Origin: Bacteroidota bacterium
GTDB lineage: Bacteria; Bacteroidota; Bacteroidia; Chitinophagales; Chitinophagaceae
Direction of reading: 5' to 3'
DNA: 35,034 nucleotides
Assembly (NCBI GenBank): GCA_947460175.1
Contig: CANHGW010000028.1
Span: 1 to 35,034 of the forward strand
Position 1 is the first letter of the stretch. The number at the start of each line of letters is the position of its first letter. Made by a program: the position numbers and the translations under genes. Below are positions 15,192 to 24,604 of the stretch, one piece after another. Below the pieces are notes generated by a model that ran no database searches, had not been told where the DNA came from, and worked only from the letters and a program-made list of their open reading frames with translations.

Positions 15192-17318
15192 ATGTCGGTA
15201 ATTCAAAGAATCAGAAATAAGTATATTGGATTCGTAGTTGGTGCAATCGTAATAGCCCTCATTGGCTTTTTAGTAATGGACGCTATGCAAAGTAATGTAA
15301 GAAGTATCTTTAGTGGAGATCAAACACTCTTAGCAGATATCAATGGCAAACGGGTAGATTACAAAAATTTCGAAACCCTTCGTCAAAAATACGAAGAGAA
15401 CATGAAATCAAGAAGTAAAACAGGTAGTTTGACTGATGCAGAACGCAGCGAATTGATGAATCAAACTTGGAATGATATCTTAAACGAAACATTGATAGGC
15501 GAAGAGTTGGAAAAACTTGGTATCGAATTAACAGATAAAGAATTGCAGGATATGGAAACAGGTCCATTTGCAGATCCTATGATACAACAAAACTTTGCTG
15601 ATCCTAATACGGGCATTTTTGATCCCAATCGTGTAAGTCAATTCTTAAGTCAACTTGGTCAAGACAAAACAGGGGCACAACGTGCACAGTGGAAAGATTT
15701 TGAAGAAGCATTGATCAAAACAAGAAAAATGACTAAGTATACTGACCTAATTACAAAAGGTGTGTATATGCCTAAGTTTATGATGGACGAAATGAACAAA
15801 GAACAAACAGGTGTTTCATCTATCTCTTATGTGTCTTTACCATATACTATGATTAATGACAATGACGTAAAAGTAACGGACGAAGATGTGAAAAAATACA
15901 TGGATAAAAATAAAGAATTATTTATGACGCAAGAGCCTATAGCAAAAGCAGATTATGTAGTTTTTGATATCATACCATCTACAGCAGATACAGCAGAAAG
16001 TTTAGGTGTATTAATAGGATTAAAAGATTCATTTAGCAGAACCAATAGCAATGAAGAATTTGTTGCGCAAAATTCAGAAGAAAGCATTCGTGATTTTTAT
16101 TATACTGATGCCAATTTAGAAGTACCAAATCCAGCAGAAGTAATTGCAAGTGGCATTGGAAGCGTATCAGGTCCAATATATATGAACGGATCATACAAAT
16201 TAATAAAGGTATTGGATAAAAAATCAGTACCAGATAGTGTAAAAGCATCTCATATATTAATAGCAGTAGGAGAACAACGTACCGAAGCACAAGCAAAGTC
16301 TAGCATCGATAGCATCGAAGCTATGGTAAAAGGTGGTGCAGATTTTGGACAAGTGGCTGCATCTCGCTCTGATGATCAAAACTCAGGTAAAATAGGTGGA
16401 GATCTTGGTTACTTTACACAAGAAGCCATGAGTGGCCAATTAGGTGAAGTGGTAAAAGAAAGCTTTGCAGGTAAAATAGGTGATATTAAAGTGGTGAAAA
16501 CTCAATACGGATATCACTTAATAAAAATAACAGATCAGAAAAATTTCAAACCTGCGGTGAAAGTAGCAGTAGTAAGTAAAACATTACAACCTGGTGCTGC
16601 AACTACGCAAGCAGCTTTTGCAAAAGCAAATGAATTTGCTGCTAGTGCCAAAGATTCAAAATCATTTACTGATGCTGCTAAAAAGATGGGTAAAGACAAA
16701 CGTGTAGCTGATAATATTACCAAGACACAACAAGTAATACAAGGTATGGGCAGCGCTCGTGAATTTACACGATGGGCTTTTGAAGCAAAACTTGGTGCAG
16801 TTTCACCTATCTTCAACTTAGATGATAAATGTGTAATAGCAAATCTTACCAACCGTCAAGAAAAAGGCACAATGGCTAATCTTGAAAGTGTAAAACCACA
16901 AATCGAAAATATATTGAAGCGTGAGAAAAAAGGTCAAATGCTGATAGAAAAAGCAAAAGGTAAAACAAGCTTGCAGGATATTGCATTGCTAGGGAATACA
17001 ACTATAATGAATGCCGATACGGTTATTTATCTTGGTGGTGGTAATCCTGCTATCGGTATGGAACCAAAAGTAATTGGCGCTTCGTTCAACAAAGGACTTG
17101 TCAATAAAGTTTCACCAGGTATCCCAGGTGAGCAAGGAGTATTTTTTATTACTGTAAAAAATATTGTACCAGGTACCCCAGCCAACGATAAAGATCCAAT
17201 GTTCAATTTGCAACGTAGAAGCATCGAACGACAAATGACTAGCCAAGCTCCAAACATCATTCCATATGTTTTGAAAAAGAAAGCAAAAATTGAAGACAAT
17301 CGATCTAATTTTTATTAA
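15192..17318 (+). CDS. PpiD/SurA-type peptidylprolyl isomerase, membrane-anchored
   Basis: A periplasmic folding factor of 708 residues from ATG 15192. The N-terminus (MSVIQRIRNKYIGFVVGAIV) plus the next ten residues form a single uncleaved membrane anchor at about 10-33. A SurA-N-like chaperone region follows (ELEKLGIELTDKELQDMETG, NPNRVSQFL-type helices). A parvulin domain sits at about 350-450: SHILIAVGEQRTEAQAKSSI, GADFGQVAASRSDD, GGDLGYFTQEAM and TQYGYHLIKITD. A C-terminal helical region closes it. The order matches PpiD, which helps newly exported proteins leave the Sec translocon. The start was chosen because the promoter lies at 15135-15166. A strong terminator follows, so it is monocistronic. 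Confidence 0.9.
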   Translation: MSVIQRIRNKYIGFVVGAIVIALIGFLVMDAMQSNVRSIFSGDQTLLADINGKRVDYKNFETLRQKYEENMKSRSKTGSLTDAERSELMNQTWNDILNETLIGEELEKLGIELTDKELQDMETGPFADPMIQQNFADPNTGIFDPNRVSQFLSQLGQDKTGAQRAQWKDFEEALIKTRKMTKYTDLITKGVYMPKFMMDEMNKEQTGVSSISYVSLPYTMINDNDVKVTDEDVKKYMDKNKELFMTQEPIAKADYVVFDIIPSTADTAESLGVLIGLKDSFSRTNSNEEFVAQNSEESIRDFYYTDANLEVPNPAEVIASGIGSVSGPIYMNGSYKLIKVLDKKSVPDSVKASHILIAVGEQRTEAQAKSSIDSIEAMVKGGADFGQVAASRSDDQNSGKIGGDLGYFTQEAMSGQLGEVVKESFAGKIGDIKVVKTQYGYHLIKITDQKNFKPAVKVAVVSKTLQPGAATTQAAFAKANEFAASAKDSKSFTDAAKKMGKDKRVADNITKTQQVIQGMGSAREFTRWAFEAKLGAVSPIFNLDDKCVIANLTNRQEKGTMANLESVKPQIENILKREKKGQMLIEKAKGKTSLQDIALLGNTTIMNADTVIYLGGGNPAIGMEPKVIGASFNKGLVNKVSPGIPGEQGVFFITVKNIVPGTPANDKDPMFNLQRRSIERQMTSQAPNIIPYVLKKKAKIEDNRSNFY

Positions 17319-17340
17319 TCGATACTAAATACATTTATTT

Positions 17341-17370
17341 AAAAACCGACTCTCAAGAGTCGGTTTTTTT
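17341..17370 (+). terminator. Intrinsic terminator after the foldase gene
   Basis: CCGACTC (17346-17352), a TCAA loop and GAGTCGG (17357-17363) form a perfect 7-bp stem flanked by A5 before and T7 after. The T-run favours the plus strand; the A-run makes weak minus activity possible. Confidence 0.9.
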
Positions 17371-17401
17371 GTGATAAGCACAAAAAATAAATGCGTTTAT
17401 T

Positions 17402-17409
17402 TATATTTG
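17402..17409 (+). promoter_or_regulatory. -7 promoter element of the 17431 gene
   Basis: TATATTTG is an exact TAnnTTTG match, 21 nt before the ATG at 17431. It excludes the in-frame GTG at 17371. No -33 TTTG at normal spacing. Confidence 0.5.
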
Positions 17410-17430
17410 GTTACTACAAAATCATTGTTC

Positions 17431-17979
17431 ATGAAATCACTCTTTACGTTATTATTTATATTTACTCTTGCATTGAATAATTATGCTGAAGATTATCTAA
17501 TCCTAAAAAATGGTAAAAAAATTACAGGAAAAATCACCATTGAAAATCTTCAATATTATGAATTTCATAAACCCAAGATTGAATGCAATGGAAAGTCTTA
17601 TAAAAGCCCATCGGTCGCATCATTTGAATGTGATGGTGTATACTATGCCAATGTATTAAATCAGCTTTTTACACCATCCATAATACGAGGGAAAATAAAT
17701 ACATTTCATTTCAAGGTCATTAATAAAAAGGGATATATAGAAACATACTCACACGATGATATTGGTATACAAAAAAATGAAAAAGACGAAGTCATAAAAT
17801 TGACTTATAAACATTTGAAGAAAATGATTTCGGATAATCCAGCGCTAGTAAGTGAACTTGAAGAGCTTGGTAAACCAAAAGCAAAAATTACAATGAAAGA
17901 ATCTGTTGCCAACGAATTATTGATGAATTACGATAATAAGTTGATGGAAATAATTAATAAGTATAATGCAGCAAAATAA
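17431..17979 (+). CDS. Exported protein of unknown function
   Basis: A 182-residue protein with a signal peptide (MKSLFTLLFIFTLALNNYA). The start of the mature region, EDYLILKNGKKITGKITIEN, resembles the small beta-barrel-like repeat DxLxLKNGxxxxGxI seen at the N-terminus of many Bacteroidota exported proteins. After that come KIECNGKSYKSPSVASFECD (two Cys), a beta-rich middle and a Lys/Glu-rich C-terminal helix (NELLMNYDNKLMEIINKYNA). No enzyme motif is seen. The start was chosen at the second possible Met because the signal peptide begins there and a -7 box lies just upstream. It stands alone between a terminator and the next lipoprotein gene. Confidence 0.7.
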   Translation: MKSLFTLLFIFTLALNNYAEDYLILKNGKKITGKITIENLQYYEFHKPKIECNGKSYKSPSVASFECDGVYYANVLNQLFTPSIIRGKINTFHFKVINKKGYIETYSHDDIGIQKNEKDEVIKLTYKHLKKMISDNPALVSELEELGKPKAKITMKESVANELLMNYDNKLMEIINKYNAAK

Positions 17980-18068
17980 GTTCGTAATAATCAAAGCCAA
18001 ATGATATTTTAAATTAAAACAGCCCATTACTAATTTTCATTTTATATTGTGATACCAAAATCAAATCA

Positions 18069-18785
18069 GTGAAAATAAGTATAATGTCAATAGTAGCCAT
18101 ACTATGGCTAAGTGGATGCAATTCGATATCGTATACTCAAAAAGAACCGCTTATATATCAACATGCTATAGAGCACTCAATGTATGCAACAGAAAAGAAA
18201 AAAAGTATACTACTATCTATCAACAACGAAAATAAGAATCTCATACACAAGTCTATCAACAATGAAGATTATATTTTGATGCTTACATGGAAGGCTAAAA
18301 ACTATTATCCCGATTCGGGTGCCTACAATACCAACAATTATGAAATATGGGTGACAGCAGCACCTGAATTATATAATAGAATGCAAAAAGTAAAATCGTC
18401 GGATATACATTTAAGATTGAAACAATTATTAGGATTACCGCCTACTGCGCAGAACAAACTATTTATAGAATTGTGGGTAAGACCTCAAGATTTATTTCGC
18501 CCATGCCCCGATAAAGAAATAAATGATCAGATTTGCAATCTATGTTTTACACAACAAGATTCCTTGGATGTAGATTATATTAAATGGTTTAATCAGAGTC
18601 GTATCGATCGATACTATTCAACAGGACTTTACAACCAATACCCTTGGACACAGCTAGGTTATACATACGATTGGAATCCTAAAAACAAATCACATAAAGG
18701 TGTATCGGAATTTGTAATTGGAAAAAATAAAACCATCTATGTAAACAGAGTTTATACGACCGAAGAATATTTAAAACGAAAATAA
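18069..18785 (+). CDS. Lipoprotein of unknown function, GTG start
   Basis: From GTG 18069 the product has 238 residues and a lipoprotein signal MKISIMSIVAILWLSGC with Cys17. Starting at the ATG 18084 would lose the positive charge, so GTG is preferred. The middle holds KAKNYYPDSGAYNTNNYEIW, a WVT segment, and the block LLGLPPTAQNKLFIELWVRP followed by QDLFRPCPDKEI and QICNLCF. The last block looks like a conserved Bacteroidota lipoprotein core with three Cys, but I cannot name a family. The C-terminus (WFNQSRIDRYYS, YPWTQLGYTYDWNP) is rich in aromatic residues. The location is probably the outer membrane. Neighbours do not suggest a role. Confidence 0.75.
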   Translation: MKISIMSIVAILWLSGCNSISYTQKEPLIYQHAIEHSMYATEKKKSILLSINNENKNLIHKSINNEDYILMLTWKAKNYYPDSGAYNTNNYEIWVTAAPELYNRMQKVKSSDIHLRLKQLLGLPPTAQNKLFIELWVRPQDLFRPCPDKEINDQICNLCFTQQDSLDVDYIKWFNQSRIDRYYSTGLYNQYPWTQLGYTYDWNPKNKSHKGVSEFVIGKNKTIYVNRVYTTEEYLKRK

Positions 18786-18850
18786 TACAATTCAACAATT
18801 CAAATTAACAACTCAACATGTAATATGTTTTTTCATTGTAGCTATTCTAT

Positions 18851-18858
18851 TAATCTTG
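18851..18858 (+). promoter_or_regulatory. Possible -7 element of the TonB receptor gene
   Basis: TAATCTTG differs from TAnnTTTG at one position and ends 11 nt before the ATG at 18870. No -33 element at normal spacing, so this is tentative. Confidence 0.3.
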
Positions 18859-18869
18859 CAGCATAAACA

Positions 18870-21245
18870 ATGAACATGCAAAAACTATTATTTTTTATAC
18901 TCACATTTCTTTTGATGCAAGAAGCCATTGCAAAGGATAATACTCAAAAAATACGCGGTGTAATACTCGATAAACAATCCCAATCTTATATTGTAGGTGC
19001 TACGATACTTATAATAAATGAGACAAATAATTTGGGTGCACGAAGTGATGAAAAGGGGACTTTTGTAATTGAGAATGTAAAACCAGGACGATATGAATTA
19101 AAAATTTCATATTTAGGATACAAAGAACTTGTTGTTCCTAACGTAATTGTAACATCGGGAAAAGAAACGATTTTAGAGATTTCATTAGAAGAAAATATAA
19201 AAAACTTAAAAGGTGCAACTATTAAATCATCCAATAAGAATAAAACAATTAATGAATTAGCTTCCATTAGTGCTCGTACATTTTCTATGGAAGAAGTGAA
19301 TCGATATGCAGGTGGAAGAAGTGACCCTGCTCGTTTGGCATCTAACTTTGCAGGTGTGAGTTCGCCCGATGATTCTCGAAACGATATAGTGATAAGAGGA
19401 AATTCTCCCAACGGCGTCTTGTGGCGTATAGAAGGGATGAATGTACCAAACCCAAATCACTTTGCAACTATTGGTACCACAGGCGGCCCTGTAAGTGCAC
19501 TGAATACTAATATGCTAAAAAGTTCAGATTTTTTCACATCAGCTTTTCCTGCAGAATATGGCAATGCCAATGCAGGTGTGTTTGATTTAGGTTTTAGAAA
19601 AGGAAATTCAGAAAAAAGAGAACACACGATTCAATTTGGTATGCTTACCGGAATGGAAGCAATGACAGAGGGCCCTATAAAAAAAGGAAATGGTTCTTCT
19701 TATGTTATTGCCTATCGATATTCCTTTACAGGTGTAGCACAAGCATTGGGAATTCCTATTGGTACAACGGCAACACCCTTTTATCAAGACCTTTCATTTA
19801 AACTGACGAGTGGAACATCGAAACTAGGTCGATTTACATTATTTGGATTGGGTGGAAAAAGTAAAATTGATTTTTTACATACTAAAATTGATACCACCGA
19901 TTTATTTGCCGATCCTTCAGCTGATAGTTATTTCACCAGTGATATTGGTGTTGTAGGATTAAAACATTTTATAAAACTAAGTGAAAAATCATATATCAAT
20001 ACAATCATAGGTGCTACCTATTCAGCTTCCAATTTTACATTGGATACTATCAACAAAGTAAACAATGAAGCTATACGTTCTATTGAAAATAAAACAAATC
20101 GAATTTATTACAATTTAAATACATCTTATAATTCAAAAATTAATGCTCGATTATTTTTTAAGGCAGGCATACAAGCCGATGTAATGAACCTAAATTTAAA
20201 TTATCGATATCGAAGATTTGTTCCTAATTGGAAGCAAATATGGGATTACAATGACTTTACAACATTGATACAAGGATATGCTCATACAAAATATAATTTC
20301 AGTGAAAAACTTACACTTAATTTAGGTTTACATACCCAACTTTTAACTTTGAATAAATCATACTCGATCGAACCTAGGGCTGGATTAAAGTATGCCCTCA
20401 ATGATAAAAGTACATTTAGCATAGGCTATGGATTGCATAGTCAAATGCAGAGTATGGATGTATACTTTTATCGAGATCTTCAACCAGATGGAACTTACAA
20501 CGAGGATAATAGAAACTTAGATTTTACACGTAGTCACCATTTTGTACTAGGGTATGATTATTTACCAGCTAAAGATTGGAGAATTAAAACAGAAGTTTAT
20601 TATCAATATATATTCAATGTTCCTGTCACTTTAACACCGAGTAGTTTTTCGATGTTGAACAATGGTTCTAGTTTCAATCCAACCAATCAAGGTAATCTTA
20701 CAAATAAAGGAACAGGAACAAATTATGGTTTGGAGTTGACAATTGAAAAATTCTTTAGCAAAGGATACTATGGATTATTAACAGGTTCCTTGTATGAATC
20801 CAACTATAAAGGCAGTGATAACATTGAACACAATACAGCTTTCAATGGTCGATATGTAGCTAATCTATTAGTAGGAAAAGAATTTAAATTAGGCAAACAA
20901 AAACGAAATACTTTTTTTACAGATTTAAAAATGACAAGTGCAGGTGGCCGCTATTTTACGCCTGTTGATTTGGTAGCTTCTCAATTGGCAAACGAACAAG
21001 TGGTAAAAGGAGATGCCTTTGCTTTTTCTGAACAAAATCCCAATTTTTTCAGGCTCGATTTTAAAGCAGGATTTACATACAATAGCAAGAAACGAAAATT
21101 GTCACATTCTTTCTTTTTTGATGTACAAAATATAACCAATCATAAAAATGTATTTGCTCAGCGTTACAATACTGTAACGAATTCTATCAATACAGCGTAT
21201 CAAATAGGCTTGTTTCCTAACTTTGTTTATAAAGTTCAATTTTAA
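18870..21245 (+). CDS. TonB-dependent outer-membrane receptor
   Basis: The 791-residue product has a signal peptide (MNMQKLLFFILTFLLMQEAIA). Next comes a carboxypeptidase-regulatory-like domain at about 28-112 (IRGVILDKQSQSYIVGATIL, GTFVIENVKPGRYELKISYL, GYKELVV). A plug follows (GRSDPARLASNFAGVSSPDD, NDIVIRGNSPNGVLWRIEGM, GGPVSALNTNMLKSSDFFT), and then a 22-strand-type beta-barrel ending in an aromatic residue (NFVYKVQF), as expected for BAM substrates. No SusD partner follows, so it is probably not a Sus-type glycan system. The cargo cannot be read from sequence; an iron complex, peptide or other small ligand is possible. It is followed closely by an SDR-like gene and a two-component pair, perhaps one transcript to 24004. 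Confidence 0.92.
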   Translation: MNMQKLLFFILTFLLMQEAIAKDNTQKIRGVILDKQSQSYIVGATILIINETNNLGARSDEKGTFVIENVKPGRYELKISYLGYKELVVPNVIVTSGKETILEISLEENIKNLKGATIKSSNKNKTINELASISARTFSMEEVNRYAGGRSDPARLASNFAGVSSPDDSRNDIVIRGNSPNGVLWRIEGMNVPNPNHFATIGTTGGPVSALNTNMLKSSDFFTSAFPAEYGNANAGVFDLGFRKGNSEKREHTIQFGMLTGMEAMTEGPIKKGNGSSYVIAYRYSFTGVAQALGIPIGTTATPFYQDLSFKLTSGTSKLGRFTLFGLGGKSKIDFLHTKIDTTDLFADPSADSYFTSDIGVVGLKHFIKLSEKSYINTIIGATYSASNFTLDTINKVNNEAIRSIENKTNRIYYNLNTSYNSKINARLFFKAGIQADVMNLNLNYRYRRFVPNWKQIWDYNDFTTLIQGYAHTKYNFSEKLTLNLGLHTQLLTLNKSYSIEPRAGLKYALNDKSTFSIGYGLHSQMQSMDVYFYRDLQPDGTYNEDNRNLDFTRSHHFVLGYDYLPAKDWRIKTEVYYQYIFNVPVTLTPSSFSMLNNGSSFNPTNQGNLTNKGTGTNYGLELTIEKFFSKGYYGLLTGSLYESNYKGSDNIEHNTAFNGRYVANLLVGKEFKLGKQKRNTFFTDLKMTSAGGRYFTPVDLVASQLANEQVVKGDAFAFSEQNPNFFRLDFKAGFTYNSKKRKLSHSFFFDVQNITNHKNVFAQRYNTVTNSINTAYQIGLFPNFVYKVQF

Positions 21246-21279
21246 TTTTACTAACTGCGATTATAAAACTCAATTCAAT

Positions 21280-22215
21280 ATGCAAACAATACTAGGCTCG
21301 GGTGGAGCAATAGGAACAAACCTGGCAAAAGCACTTACAGCCTATACCAATGATATTCGACTTGTAAGTCGTAACCCTAAAAAAGTAAATACAAACGATC
21401 ATTTATTTCCTGCGGATTTAAAAAAGAAAGAGGATGTCTTCAACGCAATAAAAGGAAGTGAAGTCGTTTATGTAACCATTGGATTTGAATATAAATTGTC
21501 TGTATGGCAACAGGAATGGATACCATTTATACACAACGTACTAGAGGCCTGTGAAAAATTCAATGCAAGGTTAGTTTTTTTTGATAATATATATGCATTG
21601 AATAAAAATTCAATCTCTCATATTACTGAAGAGTCACCAATCAATCCAAGTAGCAAAAAGGGAAAGGTGAGAGCGGAAATAGATAGGCTTATATTAAATG
21701 CAATCAATGATAAAAAAATCGATGCAATTATAGCAAGAGCGCCAGATTTTTTTGGTAGTGAAAAAAAACAAAATAGCCTATTGATGAATTTGATCTATGA
21801 TAACTTTAAAAAAGGCAAATCAGCGCAATGGTTTGGAAATGCAAAAGCAATTCATACAATGGGATATACACCAGATTTGGCAAAAGGAACAGCTATCTTG
21901 GGCAATACAGTAGATGCTTATAATCAAATATGGAACTTGCCAACAAGCGATGAAACCTTGACAGGAAAACAATGGGTTTCACTTTTTGCAAATGAAATGA
22001 AAACCAAGGATAAGGTAAGCGTATTACCTTCGTGGATGTTGAAACTTCTAGGATTATTTATTCCAGTGTTAGGAGAAATGTATGAAATGAGTTATCAATT
22101 TGAACAAGATTATTTTTTTGATTCTACTAAATTTAAAAAAAGGTTTAACTATACACCTACATCAAATCGTGAAGCAGTGAAAGAGATTGTTCAAACTTTA
22201 TCATCAACAACCTAA
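21280..22215 (+). CDS. Atypical short-chain dehydrogenase/epimerase-like protein
   Basis: A 311-residue protein of the NAD-dependent epimerase/dehydratase (extended SDR) superfamily. The N-terminal MQTILGSGGAIGTNLAKALT carries the GxGGxxG nucleotide loop at residues 6-12; then DIRLVSRNPKKV, ADLKKKEDVFNAIKGSEVVY and VFFDNIYALNK. At the position where YxxxK is expected the sequence reads PSSKKGKVRAEIDRL, so the catalytic Tyr seems absent. It may act as a redox sensor, a binder or a reductase with other chemistry. ATG 21280 gives the standard fold start; an in-frame ATG at 21223 would overlap the preceding gene and lacks fold support. It is 34 bp after the TonB receptor and 20 bp before the kinase gene. 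Confidence 0.8.
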   Translation: MQTILGSGGAIGTNLAKALTAYTNDIRLVSRNPKKVNTNDHLFPADLKKKEDVFNAIKGSEVVYVTIGFEYKLSVWQQEWIPFIHNVLEACEKFNARLVFFDNIYALNKNSISHITEESPINPSSKKGKVRAEIDRLILNAINDKKIDAIIARAPDFFGSEKKQNSLLMNLIYDNFKKGKSAQWFGNAKAIHTMGYTPDLAKGTAILGNTVDAYNQIWNLPTSDETLTGKQWVSLFANEMKTKDKVSVLPSWMLKLLGLFIPVLGEMYEMSYQFEQDYFFDSTKFKKRFNYTPTSNREAVKEIVQTLSSTT

Positions 22216-22235
22216 ATAAATCTTATTTTTAAACC

Positions 22236-23252
22236 GTGAGATACAATAAGTTTAGATTTTTATATATGCTCATTACAGGCATCGTATTGACGTTTGTAAT
22301 GAAAGTCACTGTATATTCTACTCCACAATCTCATCCTTTATTGTATGATTTTTTAATTACAATACTTATTACAACAGTTGTATGGGAGGGTAACCTTCGT
22401 ATAGATAACTGGATGAATTTACATTATCCATGGGTTTCTAAAACTAAAACTAGATTTTTAATTCAATTTCTAGTTTCAATGTTTTACAGCGCAATTATTA
22501 TTTATGCCTTGATGTTATCCTACAACTATTGGGTATGCTGTTTGTCTTGGCAAAATAAATCGTTGATGAAAAGTTCATTTGGCATTGGATTGGTAGTTTC
22601 ATTTATTATATTAACATTTGAAGTGAGTGGACAATTTTTTCAAGGTTGGAAAAATTCATTATTGGAAGTAGAAAAATACAAAACGGAAAATGCCCAAGCT
22701 CAATTACAAAATTTAAAAGATCAGGTAAATCCACATTTTTTATTTAATAATTTAAGTGTCTTGTCTTCATTGGTATATCAAAATCAAGACAAAGCGGTAG
22801 ATTTCATTAATCAATTGTCTAAAGTATATCGATATATATTGGATAGTAAAAACAATGAACTTGTTACATTAGAAGATGAGTTGACTTTTTTGAAATCCTA
22901 TATGTACTTACTTAAAATTCGTTTTGATGAAAGTTTACATTTTGAGCTCAATATAGATGAGACATTAAATAGGCACTATTTACCACCCATGAGTTTGCAG
23001 ATGCTTGTCGAAAATGCCATTAAACACAATGAAGTGTCGGCGGAGTTTCCATTGCATGTTACTATTACTTCATCACTGAACAATATGATTGTTTCGAATA
23101 ATTTACAGAAAAGAAAATTGAATGAAGAAAGTACAAAAACGGGATTGAAAAACATCGAAGCTAGATATAAATATTTTACAGATCAACCAATTTCAATCGA
23201 AGAATCGGATCATTCATTTACTGTTTCTATCCCACTTATTCAACAAGTATGA
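22236..23252 (+). CDS. LytS/YehU-type sensor histidine kinase
   Basis: The 338-residue product has four hydrophobic segments (about 8-26, 35-52, 72-95, 110-130), then a His_kinase (LytS) domain. The phosphoacceptor motif is LKDQVNPHFLFNNLSVLSSL at about 160-180. ATP-binding features are NELVTLEDELTFLKSYMYLL, LPPMSLQMLVENAIKHN (N-box) and TGLKNIEARYKYF (G-box region). The start is GTG (MRYNKF...), since no ATG fits before the first membrane segment. The stimulus is unknown; there is no extracytoplasmic sensor domain, so it may sense a membrane or lipid-soluble signal. The stop overlaps the ATG of the response-regulator gene by 4 bp, implying coupled translation. Confidence 0.93.
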   Translation: MRYNKFRFLYMLITGIVLTFVMKVTVYSTPQSHPLLYDFLITILITTVVWEGNLRIDNWMNLHYPWVSKTKTRFLIQFLVSMFYSAIIIYALMLSYNYWVCCLSWQNKSLMKSSFGIGLVVSFIILTFEVSGQFFQGWKNSLLEVEKYKTENAQAQLQNLKDQVNPHFLFNNLSVLSSLVYQNQDKAVDFINQLSKVYRYILDSKNNELVTLEDELTFLKSYMYLLKIRFDESLHFELNIDETLNRHYLPPMSLQMLVENAIKHNEVSAEFPLHVTITSSLNNMIVSNNLQKRKLNEESTKTGLKNIEARYKYFTDQPISIEESDHSFTVSIPLIQQV

Positions 23253-24004
23253 AGGTAATAATTATTGAAGACGAAAAACTATCGGCCGAACATTTAAAAA
23301 TGCTACTACAGCGAATTGATGCTGATATTGAGGTAATACATTTTTTTGATTCTGTTAAATCAAGTGTGAAGGCATTTCAACAGGGCATTACAGCCGATTT
23401 GTTATTTTTAGATATTCATTTAGCCGACGGATTAAGTTTTGAAATATTATCTCAAACTACAATTGATTGTCCGATTATATTTACGACAGCATATGATGAC
23501 TATGCAATAAAAGCATTCAAACACAACAGTGTAGATTATTTATTGAAACCAGTAGGATTAAATGATTTACAATCGGCTCTTGTAAAATATAAAAAATACA
23601 ATCAAACGATACATTCTACGTTAGTTGAAAATATTTCACTTGCCTATCAACAGATTACCAAACAGTATAAGCAACGATTTTTAGTAAAGATGGGTCAAAC
23701 AATTGATTCAATTAAAACAGAAGATGCCATTCATTTTCAAACACAAGAAAGCATTACTTTTTTAGTAACATCCAATGGTAAACGATTTCCTATCGATTAT
23801 ACATTAGATCAATTGGAAGGGTTACTATCACCAGATCAATTTTTTAGAATCAATCGAAAAGTAATGATGAATATAAAATCAATTGAAAAGGTAAGTACCT
23901 ATTTCAATAGTCGTTTAATTATTACTACCCAACATCTTGATCAAGAAGCGTGTGTTGTAAGTCGAGATCGTGTAAATGATTTTAAAGCATGGCTTGATCA
24001 ATAA
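23249..24004 (+). CDS. LytTR-family response regulator
   Basis: A 251-residue DNA-binding partner of the preceding kinase. The receiver domain (about 1-120) starts MKVIIIEDEKLSAEHLKMLL, has the phosphoacceptor Asp in LLFLDIHLADG (about 54), a Thr in IIFTTAYDDYAIKAF, and Lys in SVDYLLKPVG. A LytTR DNA-binding domain fills about 150-250 (RFLVKMGQTIDSIKTEDAIH, RFPIDYTLDQLEGLL, FFRINRKVMMNIKSIEKVST). These regulators bind direct repeats about 10 bp apart upstream of targets; I did not find an obvious pair nearby. Its stop lies 1 bp from the convergent pabA stop, with no room for a terminator. Confidence 0.94.
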   Translation: MKVIIIEDEKLSAEHLKMLLQRIDADIEVIHFFDSVKSSVKAFQQGITADLLFLDIHLADGLSFEILSQTTIDCPIIFTTAYDDYAIKAFKHNSVDYLLKPVGLNDLQSALVKYKKYNQTIHSTLVENISLAYQQITKQYKQRFLVKMGQTIDSIKTEDAIHFQTQESITFLVTSNGKRFPIDYTLDQLEGLLSPDQFFRINRKVMMNIKSIEKVSTYFNSRLIITTQHLDQEACVVSRDRVNDFKAWLDQ

Positions 24005-24005
24005 C

Positions 24006-24569
24006 TCAACCATTGAAAAAATTCTCTATCATTTTCTTTCCATCGGGTGTCATATAACTTTCAGGATGAAATTGCACACCATGCACATCGTGCGTTTTAT
24101 GTTTGATAGACATGATATATCCATCACTAGAGTAAGAGCTTATTTCTAAATCAGTAGGTAATGATTCAGCATCTACAATCCATGAATGATACAACCCAAC
24201 CTCTGTAGATTGTATATGGTCGAAAATGCGATGGGGTTTTATATCCATCAATTGTGTAATATATCCGTGGTATGGATTTTCTAAATTGATCAATTGACCA
24301 CCATAAGCCTCTGCTATAGCCTGATGTCCAAGACAAATTCCCAATATCGAATGTGTAGCACCAAGTGATTGAATAATGGATAGGATGTTTCCACTTTCTT
24401 TAGGCGTGGCAGGACCTGGGGAAATAATTATTTTATCAAAATGGCTAGCCTCTTCAATCGTTATTTCATCATTTTTTAAAATAGTTACATCGTCAATATT
24501 CAATTGTTTCAATAGGTCTACAATGTTGTATGTAAACGAATCATAATTGTCTATAAGTAATATCTTCAA
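24006..24569 (-). CDS. pabA: Aminodeoxychorismate/anthranilate synthase glutaminase subunit (PabA)
   Basis: Class I glutamine amidotransferase supplying ammonia to PabB for 4-amino-4-deoxychorismate. It shows KILLIDNYDSFTYNIVDLL, IISPGPATPKESG, the nucleophile Cys in ILGICLGHQAIAEAYGG (about 77), and the His-Glu pair in GVQFHPESYMTPDG. At about 187 residues it matches stand-alone PabA/TrpG. Pairing with pabB and pabC, and no trp genes nearby, favours PabA. There is no ATG: TTG at 24569 (giving MKILLIDNYDSFTYN) or TTG at 24575 must serve as start, because an in-frame TAA precedes 24575. A TTAATTTG box (7 of 8 to the -7 consensus) lies at 24587-24594. Confidence 0.93.
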   Translation of the reverse strand: MKILLIDNYDSFTYNIVDLLKQLNIDDVTILKNDEITIEEASHFDKIIISPGPATPKESGNILSIIQSLGATHSILGICLGHQAIAEAYGGQLINLENPYHGYITQLMDIKPHRIFDHIQSTEVGLYHSWIVDAESLPTDLEISSYSSDGYIMSIKHKTHDVHGVQFHPESYMTPDGKKMIENFFNG

Positions 24570-24604
24570 AATCAATTAAATTTACACAAATTAAAACTAA
24601 TTTC

